From: Sphagnum compactum
Taxonomy: Eukaryota; Bryophyta; Sphagnopsida; Sphagnales
Direction: 5' to 3'
DNA: 64,000 nt
NCBI GenBank assembly: GCA_965153455.1
Contig: OZ234500.1
Coordinates: 8,122,001-8,186,000 of the forward strand
Shown here piece after piece: positions 37,813 to 47,316 of the stretch. Position 1 is the stretch's first letter, and each line of letters starts with the position of its first letter. The notes below the pieces were generated by a model that saw nothing but the letters and a program-made list of their open reading frames with translations, did not search any database and had not been told where the DNA came from. The position numbers and the translations under genes were made by a program.

Positions 37813-38661
37813 CTAAGTGTTGGTGGATGTGTTCGCATACTTGGTCATCCTCCTTTTCTTCTCCTCTAAGTTCTTTGCAAACAGGGAGGCAAGCTGTAAT
37901 TGACTTTGCAGAAACATCTCTCTACTTTTCAGCTCCATCTCTGCTCGCATGCACTCTATTTTAACAAGTCCCTCCCCAAGAGACTGAATTGCTTGAGCAA
38001 GTGAGGTGCATACATGCTCATGTCCCCGTTTTCGCTTCAAGTTTGGTTTCCCTGTAGCTCCCATAGTATTGCATTCCTTATTTTTGGTTGTCCAAGTTAC
38101 TGTTCCTGAAGGTGGAAGTGACGAAAAACTTCCATTTTCATCATCTACATTAGGATTAGACACTCTAGTAGGGCACTGTGAAGACCCACCAATCGGAGGG
38201 GGAGGTGGAGAAGGTAGCCTCCAAGCATTTTCCAGAAGAGTTTCCTTATCTAGAGATGAAGAAGAGCAGTGAACTGCTGCACCCATAGTCAAACATCCTC
38301 GAGAAACCTCTCGTTTGCCATTCCCAGCCATCAGTTGCTCCATGCGACTGTACCAATGCCACTTTGATAGAGGAGCCCCTGGCTTTTCCTCTTCCATCCT
38401 TTCTGTCCTGTAACTTTTCTTCATCTTCTCAACTTTACTCTTGCAGTGGGACCCCGTCCTACGAAGTTGTTGAGGACACTGCTTTGCTAGCTCTGCTGAA
38501 ATCTCCTCCCAATGTTTGGACTTCAGATTCCCCCTTCCCATTGGGACCCATCTTTCTTCATAAAGATCAAGCAAGGCAGCTACTCCAGCTGAGCACCACA
38601 CCCTATCATACTCCACTTTTTCTTTGATCTTGTCTCTTTCCTTATCTCCCATGGCAGCCAT
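37813..38661 (-). CDS. Trihelix (SIP1/ASIL clade) transcription factor, alternative start within the fused ORF
   Basis: Read from the ATG at 38661 (context aaaATGg) this gives a 282-residue single-exon trihelix protein, a normal length and structure for the SIP1 clade. The DNA-binding domain spans about residues 20-109, with tryptophans in 'RVWCSAG', 'KHWEEI' and 'KWHWYSRM'. A proline/serine linker and a basic KRKRGHEH segment (possible nuclear signal) follow. A long amphipathic helix rich in Glu, Lys, Met and Gln lies near the C-terminus, as in this clade. Likely nuclear. Given separately because the fused reading is not proven; the two entries share the same stop. Confidence 0.75.
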   Translation of the reverse strand: MAAMGDKERDKIKEKVEYDRVWCSAGVAALLDLYEERWVPMGRGNLKSKHWEEISAELAKQCPQQLRRTGSHCKSKVEKMKKSYRTERMEEEKPGAPLSKWHWYSRMEQLMAGNGKREVSRGCLTMGAAVHCSSSSLDKETLLENAWRLPSPPPPPIGGSSQCPTRVSNPNVDDENGSFSSLPPSGTVTWTTKNKECNTMGATGKPNLKRKRGHEHVCTSLAQAIQSLGEGLVKIECMRAEMELKSREMFLQSQLQLASLFAKNLEEKKRRMTKYANTSTNT

Positions 38662-41600
38662 TTTCAGCCTCCCTGCCCTCTCAAGCCTGTCATCCAGCAA
38701 CAAGTAGGCAGTCTTATACTTGTCTTTGCTGGCAAGGCATAGTGCAGGATTGGGCAGTGTGTCATGCGTATAGCCAATGGATGTGTACCTGGCGTGGGCA
38801 CAAGACCACATAACAAGGCATGTAAGTGACACCTGCAAACACAAGTGCTGGGTTCACTTCTGACAAACTGTTCATGAAACCTGGCTACAAGAAATGTCCA
38901 AATCAAAGGCTCGTCTGCAGTGAAATAAAGCTTACCCATGGTCATAAAGCTTGCAGTAGGGAATCTTGCAAGCCAGTATGAAAGCCCACACATCTCTGCT
39001 TCCGCACCAGCCACCACCCCCATTATCCAGGAATGAATAAGGATGCAGTCAGGTATGAAAGAAACCGCAAATGCATTAACATTTTTTGTGCTGAACTCTG
39101 GCATCACCAAACAGGTGGACACAAGGTCCGGAGATAGTTGATTGAAGCACTGCATTCAGAAAAAGTCACAGTCAAATAGCTCTGGGTCTGTGAAGTAAAC
39201 AATGATGGGCTGTCTCTCAGAAAACAGAGGGTTGGTTATCCAAAGTCTACAGCAATCAAATCTCAGTGGGAAGCTGGACATAAAATAACCACATCAAGAC
39301 ATATGATGTCCAGCAGTGACAGTAGTTCATCGGGTATCAAAATTGTAACATTCAGGGCCCAGCACCAATTTGTGCTTGATTGTTGGGTAAAGGATTACCA
39401 ACAAGTCTGGCCATACCAATATGAACACCTTGTGTGATGATCAATAAAGCAGTATTCAATGAGCAGCTAAGTCTAGCATTATTTTACTGTGCAACTGTTA
39501 CCACAGTCTTGTGATATTTTGACAGTTGGTCTCAGGTGCATATTGGTGAGGATTAAAGAGAATATTGTATAGTTTTGCATTCCAGAACAGTGTACCTTCA
39601 ACCAGCTTCTTTATGGAGAGTATTACTGACCTATATGTCCAGTCCAGAATTGGGTTTACTCGCATATAAGGAGGCCATCCTGAAGAGCTTGGAGCAAACT
39701 CTGTTAGACCCATCTGTTTGAATCACCCACAATATCAATATGTCAAGCTCTTATCATTTGGTCTCAGAAGAATCTTCCCACCACTTAGGTATTAGATATC
39801 ATGCATCATGATCCCATTGAAGAGTTTAGGCTCTTAATTGGTAAAGACTATGACAATGAGGTCTGACAGCTCTGGTAAGTTACACAATTCTGGTATTGTG
39901 CTAAGACTTGCAATAGAATTCCAAAAATCTTTCAAAATAATCCTACCGTGTCAGGATCTCCCAAGCGTGTACCGAGGAAGATGGCTTTGATGGGCCTTTG
40001 CTTCTGCAGAGCCTCAATTCCTGTTTTGAAATCTAAACGACTCACCTCCATATCCAGATTGTATCTACAATTCCACAACCCCATCTTCATTAGTCCAACA
40101 CATTCATATTGTGTTTGTGTGTAATGCAGTTTTTTCAGTTTTTCAAGACCATGAGCAGCAAGTCTGGGGAGAGCATCCAATACAATTTTCAAAGTTGAGC
40201 TTGTCAGTGCCAGAGCCCACTGGCAGCCTACAATTCTCTTCAAGACCAATTGCAATGGACACACATGTTTCTGTTTCCTTACATTACAACTACTCAATGC
40301 ATAAATTTGACCATTGAACTGTGACCATTGAACTGTCAGTGCCTTAGCATACCATGCAAACTTACAATGATGGGACCTCCAGGGCAAAATCATCAATCTC
40401 TGGAAAGGCATCAGGATGCTTGAAATAGACAGTCCGAATGAGGTGGTCTCGCCTATCCTCAGATCTGGTTGAGGATGTCAAAGCTGAGTAGCCTGCCCTC
40501 AGTAAATGCAATAAAACCTGCTCAAATCATTCCACATTGTAAGACACTACAAGAAGCCTGAGAGCCGGACCTTGAAGGATTCCACTACCCTACTCAATAT
40601 TCTAAACATGTAGACATGTGCAAAAGTTCATTTCCAACAAAGAGTTAAAATCCCATGGAAGGGTTTAGCTGTGAAATAATCAAAAAATCAGAGGAACTAA
40701 ACATGGCAACAATTTCTGATACACACAGTAGAATCCTTGCCACCACTGAAGCTGAATACAATCTCATCAATCCTGCAAGCACAGAAATATCTCATCAGCA
40801 ACTTGTGATTCAACAACACTCCCAGTGACAGAACCCAGGACCCTTTGAACAAGATTAAAAATGACAATCATGCCACTCACCACAAACTTGCATTGCACTG
40901 CTTGTGAATATCAGCACCAGTGGACATGACAAGACATGGAACATGCATTTCTAGAACTGCTTGAAACTACATACAACCCCCGTCCAGAGAACAAAAGCTA
41001 GGGGACCACTTCCACCCCCAAGCTCTGCAATTGCAACACAATGAAAAATGGCAAAGATGTATGCAATTCCACTGGCAGAATGGATGCAATTCCACTGGCA
41101 GAATGGATGCAATTCCACTAGCAAAATATATGCAATTCCACTGACAGAATGTATGCAATTCCACTGGCAAAATATATGCAATTCCACTGGCAGAATGTTT
41201 GCAGTTCCACTGCCAACATGTATGTGATTCCATTTGGATGATGCCACTTGAGCTAAAATGCTTCACACAAGTCAACAACAATGGGCAAGTCCTACTGCAA
41301 GCGAACAGACAACTGAGGATGACTCTGCAACAGTGCAATCCATTTTCTGATGCAGTGCAAGTCCTACCCTCCAGCTTGCACCTACTACTGTGATTTGGAT
41401 CCCATTTGTACCAGCAAGATGGTGGTCACAAACCCTAATTCCTTGTTAGGGTATTTTCCTTTTGATGCTTGGCAAGGGAGGAGGAAGAAGAGAAGTATCT
41501 CACTTGTAGAGCGCGAGAGTTCGATCGATAACGAGAAAGGCATTCTTCACCCTAGCTTGCAATCTCTTGTCGCCCGTTTCCTCCACAGCTTTCCAAAGCC

Positions 41601-41667
41601 CCCTATTCTGCAGTGCTCCTTCGTATCCACCTCCTCCTACTTCCCCTCCTCCAACCCCATCTCCCAT
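37813..41667 (-). CDS. FAD-synthase-like (PAPS reductase-type) domain continuous with a trihelix DNA-binding domain
   Basis: Minus-strand exons: 41667-41504, 40772-40727, 40517-40366, 40064-39947, 39713-39627, a putative 21-base exon 38909-38889, and 38832-37813 (stop). Together they code for 535 residues. Exons 1-5 clearly match plant FAD synthase: SGGKDST PP-loop (residues 64-70), VLLHLLRAG, 'KAIFLGTRLGDPDT', 'GWPPYMRVNPILDW'. The last exon opens with the conserved 'YTSIG', 'HDTLPN' and 'LERAGR' and continues without a stop into a SIP1-type trihelix domain (about 273-362; conserved W residues, GRGNLKSKHWEEI, SKWHWY) and a C-terminal coiled coil. The molybdopterin-binding-like C-terminal domain usual in plant FAD synthase is absent. 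The stretch replacing the family's 'YCSLYDQG' (about 38780-38910) is not conserved, and its splicing is uncertain. Alternatively the trihelix starts at its own ATG (38661; 282 residues) and the upstream part belongs to a separate or decaying transcript. Confidence 0.7.
41061..41233. repeat. 23-bp minisatellite, 7.5 copies, in intron 1 of the FAD-synthase-like gene
   Basis: Seven 23-base units beginning 'atgcaattccactggcag' plus a partial eighth. Units differ at a few positions, with 'gaatgg', 'aaatat' and 'gaatgt' variants of the unit end. The array lies in the intron 40773-41503. The minus-strand frame across it is only an artefact of a repeat whose combined length happens to stay open. Confidence 0.93.
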
Positions 41668-42720
41668 CCTTCGATCCCAAAGAAAATTCTGCTGCCTCTC
41701 ACATACAACCCTTTTTTTCGCACGTAAATTCCTCCTCCCAATTTTTAGTGATACCACCCCAGAGAGGACAAACGACCCCGCACAACACATGCGCACGGAC
41801 GCACGCACGAGTGCAGAAAACACAACAACGCTGTGATCGCTCATGCACGCGACGACGACGACGACGACGACGTGCAGTCGAGAGCGAGCTTCCTGTGGAT
41901 GAAAACGATGAAAAACTCCCATCCAGTTACCAACTGAGTCGCACCTCTTCACGGATGAAAAAAAATCAGGACTCCCATACCATTACCGATCGAGCGTCAC
42001 CTCCACGTAGATGAGGACGATGACAACTCCCCTCCAATTACCAGCTGAGTCTCAACTTCCTCATGGATGAAAACGAGCATCGTCCACACCAAGTTCATGT
42101 AGTCCTGGAAGTTCATCACAAACCAAATTGTGATGAATGCCCAAAACGACATCCTGCACAGTTAGATGGCCATCTTATATATATATTTAAAACAAACACA
42201 TTTAAAATACCCATTTTTGAATAAAAAAACATATTTGCAAGAAATAGAACTACAAATCATACTATAAAAAGTTAAACATATATATATATATATATAATAA
42301 AAGAGGGCTGTTAAGGCCACCCAAAGTATCTTGGGTGGTTGTTTGGTTTTTGATGGAAAAATTCGATATTGGGAGAAAGAAAACACTAATTCTTTTTCAA
42401 TATCTTAGTGAATACAAATTACGTAATATATTTCTGAATACAAATAATATTAAGATATATTTTATTTTCTAGTAAATACTAGAAAAATATTTGCAATAAT
42501 GTGATAAGATAACACTTATATTATCTAAGTGTAATTTAAATAACAATGCTAGAAAGACATAATCTCGAAGATGGTAAATGGAAAACACTTGCAAAAATAT
42601 TGTTAAACAACAAAAAACTCACAAAAGATTCAAAAATAACTTTTTTTATATTCAGAAAAGTAGACAAAACCTAAATGATTTTCAAGTTTTCTCAATGAGG
42701 TACAAAAGATGTCAAAAAGA
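41668..42720. other. Upstream flank of the FAD-synthase-like gene; AT-rich after 42160
   Basis: 41668-42120 is GC-richer and includes a (CGA)n run (about 41848-41872); this is the promoter/leader side of the minus-strand gene. The phrase 'gatgaaaacgat…ctcccatccagttaccaactgagt' recurs with changes near 41897, 41954 and 42010-42070, a short degenerate tandem repeat. After 42160 the DNA turns AT-rich with an (AT)n run at 42279-42297. No gene seen. Confidence 0.45.
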
Positions 42721-42849
42721 ATATATTCAGAGGATCAAGATGCAGTTCCGATTTCGGTTCTCGACTCCGCTCAAAACCATGTTCTGAAGTTTTGGCTCAG
42801 TCCTCACACACAAATTCGGGGAGGATTGTGATTAGGATATGCATCTCGA

Positions 42850-45188
42850 AAGTGTTGGATGCGGGTTTGATACAGAACTTCGTCATTCCGAGAGGCTTCG
42901 AAAGCATCGAAAATGATCTTACCTAGTTTTTCTCGGTACTGGTTCCACTAATCTGCCTTTTCCGATTTGATCTTTTGCCTGTAAACCATCACTTCGGTTC
43001 GCAATGCGATTAGCTCCATCTTGATTCGGTCATACTCTTCCAACTGATTCAACACCATGTCAGCATCTTCAACCCGTGCTTTCATTCGGTGGTACTCGTC
43101 CTTGATGAAGTCGTACTCAGACTTCTTGAAGGTTTGAGAGTCTTCAACACACAGCTCATTAAGAATCTACATCAACTCGAAAAAAAAATTCAATTCGCCT
43201 CCCCTAGTTCGATTTGGGCAGAGCGTAACTTGATTTTTTCTCCCTTAAGTTCAGTCTAGAATTTACGAGCAAACTTTTTCTTGACTTCTAGTTTTTGCTC
43301 TGACTCAACTGAACTATGCTGCACGAAATCCATTGCTATTATCTAAACAGCTAACCGAATTTCCAAATCTTCTACATGTTTCCGGTTTTCGATTTGGTTC
43401 TGTAACTCTGCCGAAATTTGGCTAAAGCTTCTTCCAAGTCTTGGTGTAGCTGGTTTTCTTTCATCTTGTTAGAACTAACTCATCTAGTTGTCATTCTAAC
43501 CTTCCTTTTTTTTGTTGCCAGAGATTTTTCCTGTGCTAAAATCTTCTCCATTCGGTGGCCTAACTCATCCACCGTTTCTTCAAAATTGGAGCTCAATCGA
43601 AAATGCTCCTTCATGTTTTTCAAAGAGATAAAAATATCAACAGGTAAATGAGTAGATACCTGCCCCTTCAAGAGGGATGTTTGTGCTGATTTTTGGGGGT
43701 AGGTTGGATATCTTCGGTGTCGTCAACCGGATCTAGTCCGGTTCCAGCCAAAAACCCTCCATCGAAATTTAGATCATGAGGCGAAGAAAAACCCCCACTA
43801 CCGAAATAAGGAAAAGCTTCCTCCTGGTGCCTTTTGTTCAGCTTTTGCGCTAGGGTTGGCGGCATGTGTTCGCATTGCTCGTCCATAGCTAAGGATGGTC
43901 AGGTGATCCCTAGAATCGATGTAGCACTTCGGATTCGTTTCATTCCTGCTTCCAAGAAGAGTTCGGTAGGTGCCCGTTTCCCCAAGAGTTGCACCACCAA
44001 TTCTAGTAATCAATTGGCGTGGTCACAACCGAGTTAAACTCCAAGTTTGGAGTTGTTCGGTTAATTCCAATACAGGTACTAGATTGTTGATTCTGGTTTC
44101 CTAAATTTGAGCTGGAACTGGTTGGACGTGGGGGCTACTTGGTGTTGCCTCAAAATCGCCTCTAGTTGGTGCATTAACTTCGCCTTCGCTCAACACATCT
44201 TTATCGAATGCTTCCTCGGAATCCACTTCGGTGTGCTAGACCTCATCCACTGGAAACCAACGCCTAAGAACAATGTTTAGAACTTGGGCGAATCCAAATT
44301 CGGTAGGCCCGCTGTCCTTCGCCTTCTTTGAGGGATCGAAAATGTCCCTCAATCGGCTATGTAGGTTGTTCATCACAACCTTAGCCCAATTGATCTGGTG
44401 GTTTTGCTTAGTTAAAACCAACAACAGCAAAACAATTTTGCTCATGTATGTGGCTCTGGTTCCCCTCAGCCACAATGCATGCATGAAGGCCAGTACTTTG
44501 AGTACATACCTCCCCTGGAAACCAGAAACTCGCTAGCCCTGCTTTTCATTCCAAAACTCCTAATCAATAAACTTGAGACAAAGCTTGTGTGCTTTGTCCT
44601 TTGGCATTGTGGGTGGTGCATGGATTCTCGAAATGGGCATTTGCAGCATTCCTCCCACGATTTCGGTAGTAATAACTACCAAAATTCCTCTGATTTTTGC
44701 CTCGATTTTTTTCCGGGTTGTAACGCACAACCCCATGAAGAAAATTTCAAATCACCGACCAAAGTGGCTGTAACCGGAAAGCCCCACCTTCTTTGCCTAG
44801 ACCAAGTATCCTTGAGTTTTTGCCATCTCTCCGACTGATCCATCACCGGAAACGAAAACGTCTTTCCGGAAAAAGAAACTACACTCTTTTCTCTTCCAAC
44901 CAGATCTGGTTTCGGAATGACCAAATCCAGTTCTTCCTCCTCCTCATCCTCTACTGTACTCTGCTTACCTCTCATTCTATTACTCATATCTTGTGTTTTC
45001 TCTTTGCTAACACTTCCTCTCATTGTAAAATGTCCTTCTTCTTCGCACGAAACTACACAACAAGAAAATGAAAGGGGTTCGGTACAAAATGGAGAAAATA
45101 GGTGAGAGGAGTCTTCCTCAGGTTGCCCTTTTATAGTATTATGAGGAGGCGTGTCAGAGATGCCTTCTCGGGTTTGCGTTTGAGTCAA
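42850..45188 (-). pseudogene. Broken coiled-coil ORF(s) downstream of gypsy pol
   Basis: Consecutive minus-strand frames interrupted by stops: 45188-44676 (171 codons with stop, acidic Glu run, 'SERWQKLKDTW'), 44484-44236 ('KQNHQINWAKVVMNNL', resembling plant retroelement mobile-domain-like regions), 43886-43668, 43671-43480 and about 43170-42850 (heptad-rich 'VLNQLEEYDRIKMELIALR'). Together they look like one former protein of 600 or more residues with a long C-terminal coiled coil. The position after pol suggests an additional ORF of the retrotransposon. Not an env-like protein: I see no membrane segment. Confidence 0.5.
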
Positions 45189-45484
45189 CTAACAGGTGTC
45201 ATTTTCGATTCCAATTCAAAGTTCAGTTTCTTGCCGATTCATTATTTGAGAGTCATTTTCCTCCAGATTCCCCCTTAGCATATTCAGTATCCTAAAATAT
45301 TCCAGGGTTAATCTATTGAAGAACATTCCACCGGAGTGGTAGATTTGTTCGGAATTTTGGTAGCTTCTCCAGTTGCCTTGAGATCAAAGGCTATAAAATC
45401 GATGTTGGAAAATTTTGATCCTTGGAAAATTTCGATAGCTATTAATTCCCGTTCTGGAAAAATCCCATTAGATTCGGTAGGAAC

Positions 45485-46205
45485 CTATTTCGGTTCTGTA
45501 GAATTTTCAACAATCTCAAATTTTAGTTGTTTTGATATTATGAGGTTCTCCTTCTTCCAAATCAATGTGGACTTGTGGAATTTTTGGTAAAGACAATTTG
45601 CAGCAAAGTCTGAGGGTGTTCCCACTAGTTGTGATTCCTCAGAAGCCCAAAATTTTGGTGGTGTGTCCTCAAGTTCTTCAATCTGTGGCCTCTTCCTCCC
45701 CTCTAGTTGAGATTCGAGTCCTTGGGAATCTTCGTCAAACAAGCGGTATGGCTTGAGTTTATTGCTGTTAACCAATATTGGGTTATCCTCAAACTTGTCT
45801 ATGAGAGTGCAATATTGTTTAAAAGACAATATTAAATATGGTAAGGACCAAACCATCGTTGTTTGAACTTGCTGAGTTTGGATTCGTTGGACTTTGGAAA
45901 CCATAAAACATAGTCTCCCATGGAAAATGTTTCAGGTTTGTAGTGTTATTCAGCCCATGCGAAATGGTGAAGTTGACGCTTGTGGGCGGTTTCTGTTGTC
46001 GTTAATTGGGCCTTGTCCAACTTTTTCACTTTGAAAAATTGGTTGGTGAGTTCTCAAGTTGGAAAGAAATCATGGTCTGTCTCTAATGTTGATGTTGGAA
46101 GAAGATATTTCATTGGCATCATTGGGTGCAATCCGTAAACGAACTCAAAGGGGGTATCGTCGATAGTGACTTTGTAGATCATTTGGTAGGCATACAAGAC
46201 TAAAT
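45485..46205 (-). pseudogene. Ty3/gypsy integrase C-terminal fragment
   Basis: The sequence reads like the end of a plant gypsy pol: the conserved 'TPFEFVYGLHPMMP' block, then a region with stops, then 'FSMGDYVLWFPKSNE' and the end block with 'ILVNSNKLKPY'. In active elements this inserts the cDNA into the genome. Stops near 46050 and 45945 and the missing catalytic core make it inactive. Confidence 0.75.
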
Positions 46206-46492
46206 TAAAATCAAAACTTAAAATTAGATTAAATGTTTTTTTATTTTAAGTTCCTAACATTCTTATGAGGAAAAAAAGACTAACTTGCCATGATTACCAG
46301 GATTTAAAATGATAATAAAAAAAAAGTTTGATTTTGACTGATTATGTTTAACATTCGACACCCTTTTTGACTCTTAGTTACTTGTTTTGACCCAAAAGAT
46401 GTTTGTAGAAATTTTGTGAAACAAGTTGCCATTGAAAGGAATTGGTATATGATGTGAATATAATATGTGAAGTTTTTGCAAACCAACATTAG

Positions 46493-46513
46493 TTTTTTTT
46501 TTTTTTTTTTTTT
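46493..46513. repeat. Poly-T tract
   Basis: About 20 consecutive T residues just before the hAT-like element. It could be a poly-A tail of an insertion on the minus strand, but no retroposed body was identified. Confidence 0.8.
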
Positions 46514-46583
46514 GGTGCTTCTCACATAAACTTTTTTTTTTCCTTTTTGTTGACAGTAGTCAAACAATAAGTAAGGAAATAAG

Positions 46584-47316
46584 CAGGCCTCCTTAAGTTC
46601 GGAAATCGCACGAATGTACGATTTCGATGTTTTTTCGGGCACCTGCTGTCCCTAAAGGCATGCGATTCGTGCACTAGTATATTAACTATAGTCTATGGGT
46701 TAAGGTTCTTCCCAATCTTATTATTAACCATTGCTACTGGAGATAATAAGAGGCAATCAGTCTTCTTCTACAACTAATAACAACTAATAACCAACAGCGG
46801 AAGAAGAAGAAGAAGACAAGACAACGAGGTGCTAATTCCTTTTTTGGAGTGCCATCTCGTTGAAGGTTTGTCGCAACTTCTCAAGTTGCCTCGAGTGCAA
46901 TATGCCTTCAAGAGAGAAGCTTATGAGTGCAGAACGATGATCATCCTTCTCGTAGTTGATGGTCGAGAAATCAGCCTCCACAGTTGTTGTTCCAGGCATA
47001 ACGCTAGCCAAACCGGCTGCAAAGCAAAGCATGTAGGGGAAACGATTATCGAATGGCCGCCATGCTTTCCCAAAATCAGAGTCTTCGCTTCCTTTCGTCC
47101 GGGCTGCCTTGAGGTTTGAGTCTCGGGATATCAATCGCACAAGCTGCTCAAACTCGTTGCTGATGAGTCATGAATCATTGAATTGGCCGCCAAGACATTT
47201 CGAATCTTACAGTTTGTTACAGAAATCTATGTGTACGAAAATAGGTGAATCGCGGATTTCCTAAATGCGTGCAATGCATGCAAAAAGAGGCCCATGCACG
47301 AATCTAAGGAGGCCTG
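46584..47316 (-). mobile_element. Small hAT-like DNA transposon with TIRs and target duplication
   Basis: The left end caggcctccttaagttcg (46584) and the reverse complement of the right end (caggcctccttagattcg, ending 47316) form terminal inverted repeats matching at 16 of 18 positions. Flanks are gaaataag (46576-46583) and aaaataag (47317-47324), an 8-bp target duplication with one difference, as expected for hAT elements. The element is 733 bp and carries only a C-terminal transposase-like fragment, so it is a deletion derivative. A subterminal 'cgattcgtgcac' word near 46664 recurs in related form inside the right end. Confidence 0.85.
46832..47140 (-). pseudogene. hAT-type transposase C-terminal (dimerisation) fragment
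   Basis: A 102-residue open frame, extendable upstream to about 47166, with 'VMPGTTTVEADFSTINYEKDD' and 'FSLEGILHSRQLEKLR'. This pattern matches the C-terminal dimerisation region of hAT transposases (small-residue turn, 'ADFS' in place of 'ERxFS', then a 'SLEGILH' helix). Only the end of the protein is present; DDE catalytic parts and the BED zinc finger are absent. The frame itself is unbroken. It sits wholly inside the terminal inverted repeats at 46584-47316. Confidence 0.7.

Larger units (their letters stand above)
42721..46205 (-). mobile_element. Decayed Ty3/gypsy-type LTR retrotransposon with extra 3' coding region
   Basis: On the minus strand, 46205 to about 45485 encodes the C-terminal part of a Ty3/gypsy integrase: 'TPFEFVYGLHPMMPM', 'GDYVLWFPKS', 'FGPYL', 'ILVNSNKLKPY'. 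It has at least two stops. Reverse transcriptase and gag were not found, so the 5' part is missing. Downstream on the same strand are several broken frames, described separately, that look like an additional ORF. LTR borders were not identified, so the limits are approximate. Confidence 0.72.

Noticed and set aside
38664-39155. 163-codon minus-strand frame overlapping the trihelix gene upstream end
   Set aside because: It runs through an intron and reads the last exon in the wrong frame; only the short 'IWTFL' part fits the FAD-synthase family.
41061-41233. CRISPR-like array
   Set aside because: Units are directly adjacent with no unique spacers, and the genome is eukaryotic; it is a minisatellite.
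40951-41338. Two long minus-strand frames with repeated Trp-Asn-Cys-Ile/His motifs
   Set aside because: They are translations of the 23-bp minisatellite in an intron, with no independent coding support.
41500-41952. Full 150-codon minus frame as the FAD-synthase N-terminus
   Set aside because: The part before Met at 41667 is low-complexity (Val run from the CGA repeat) and unlike the family; the later ATG was chosen.
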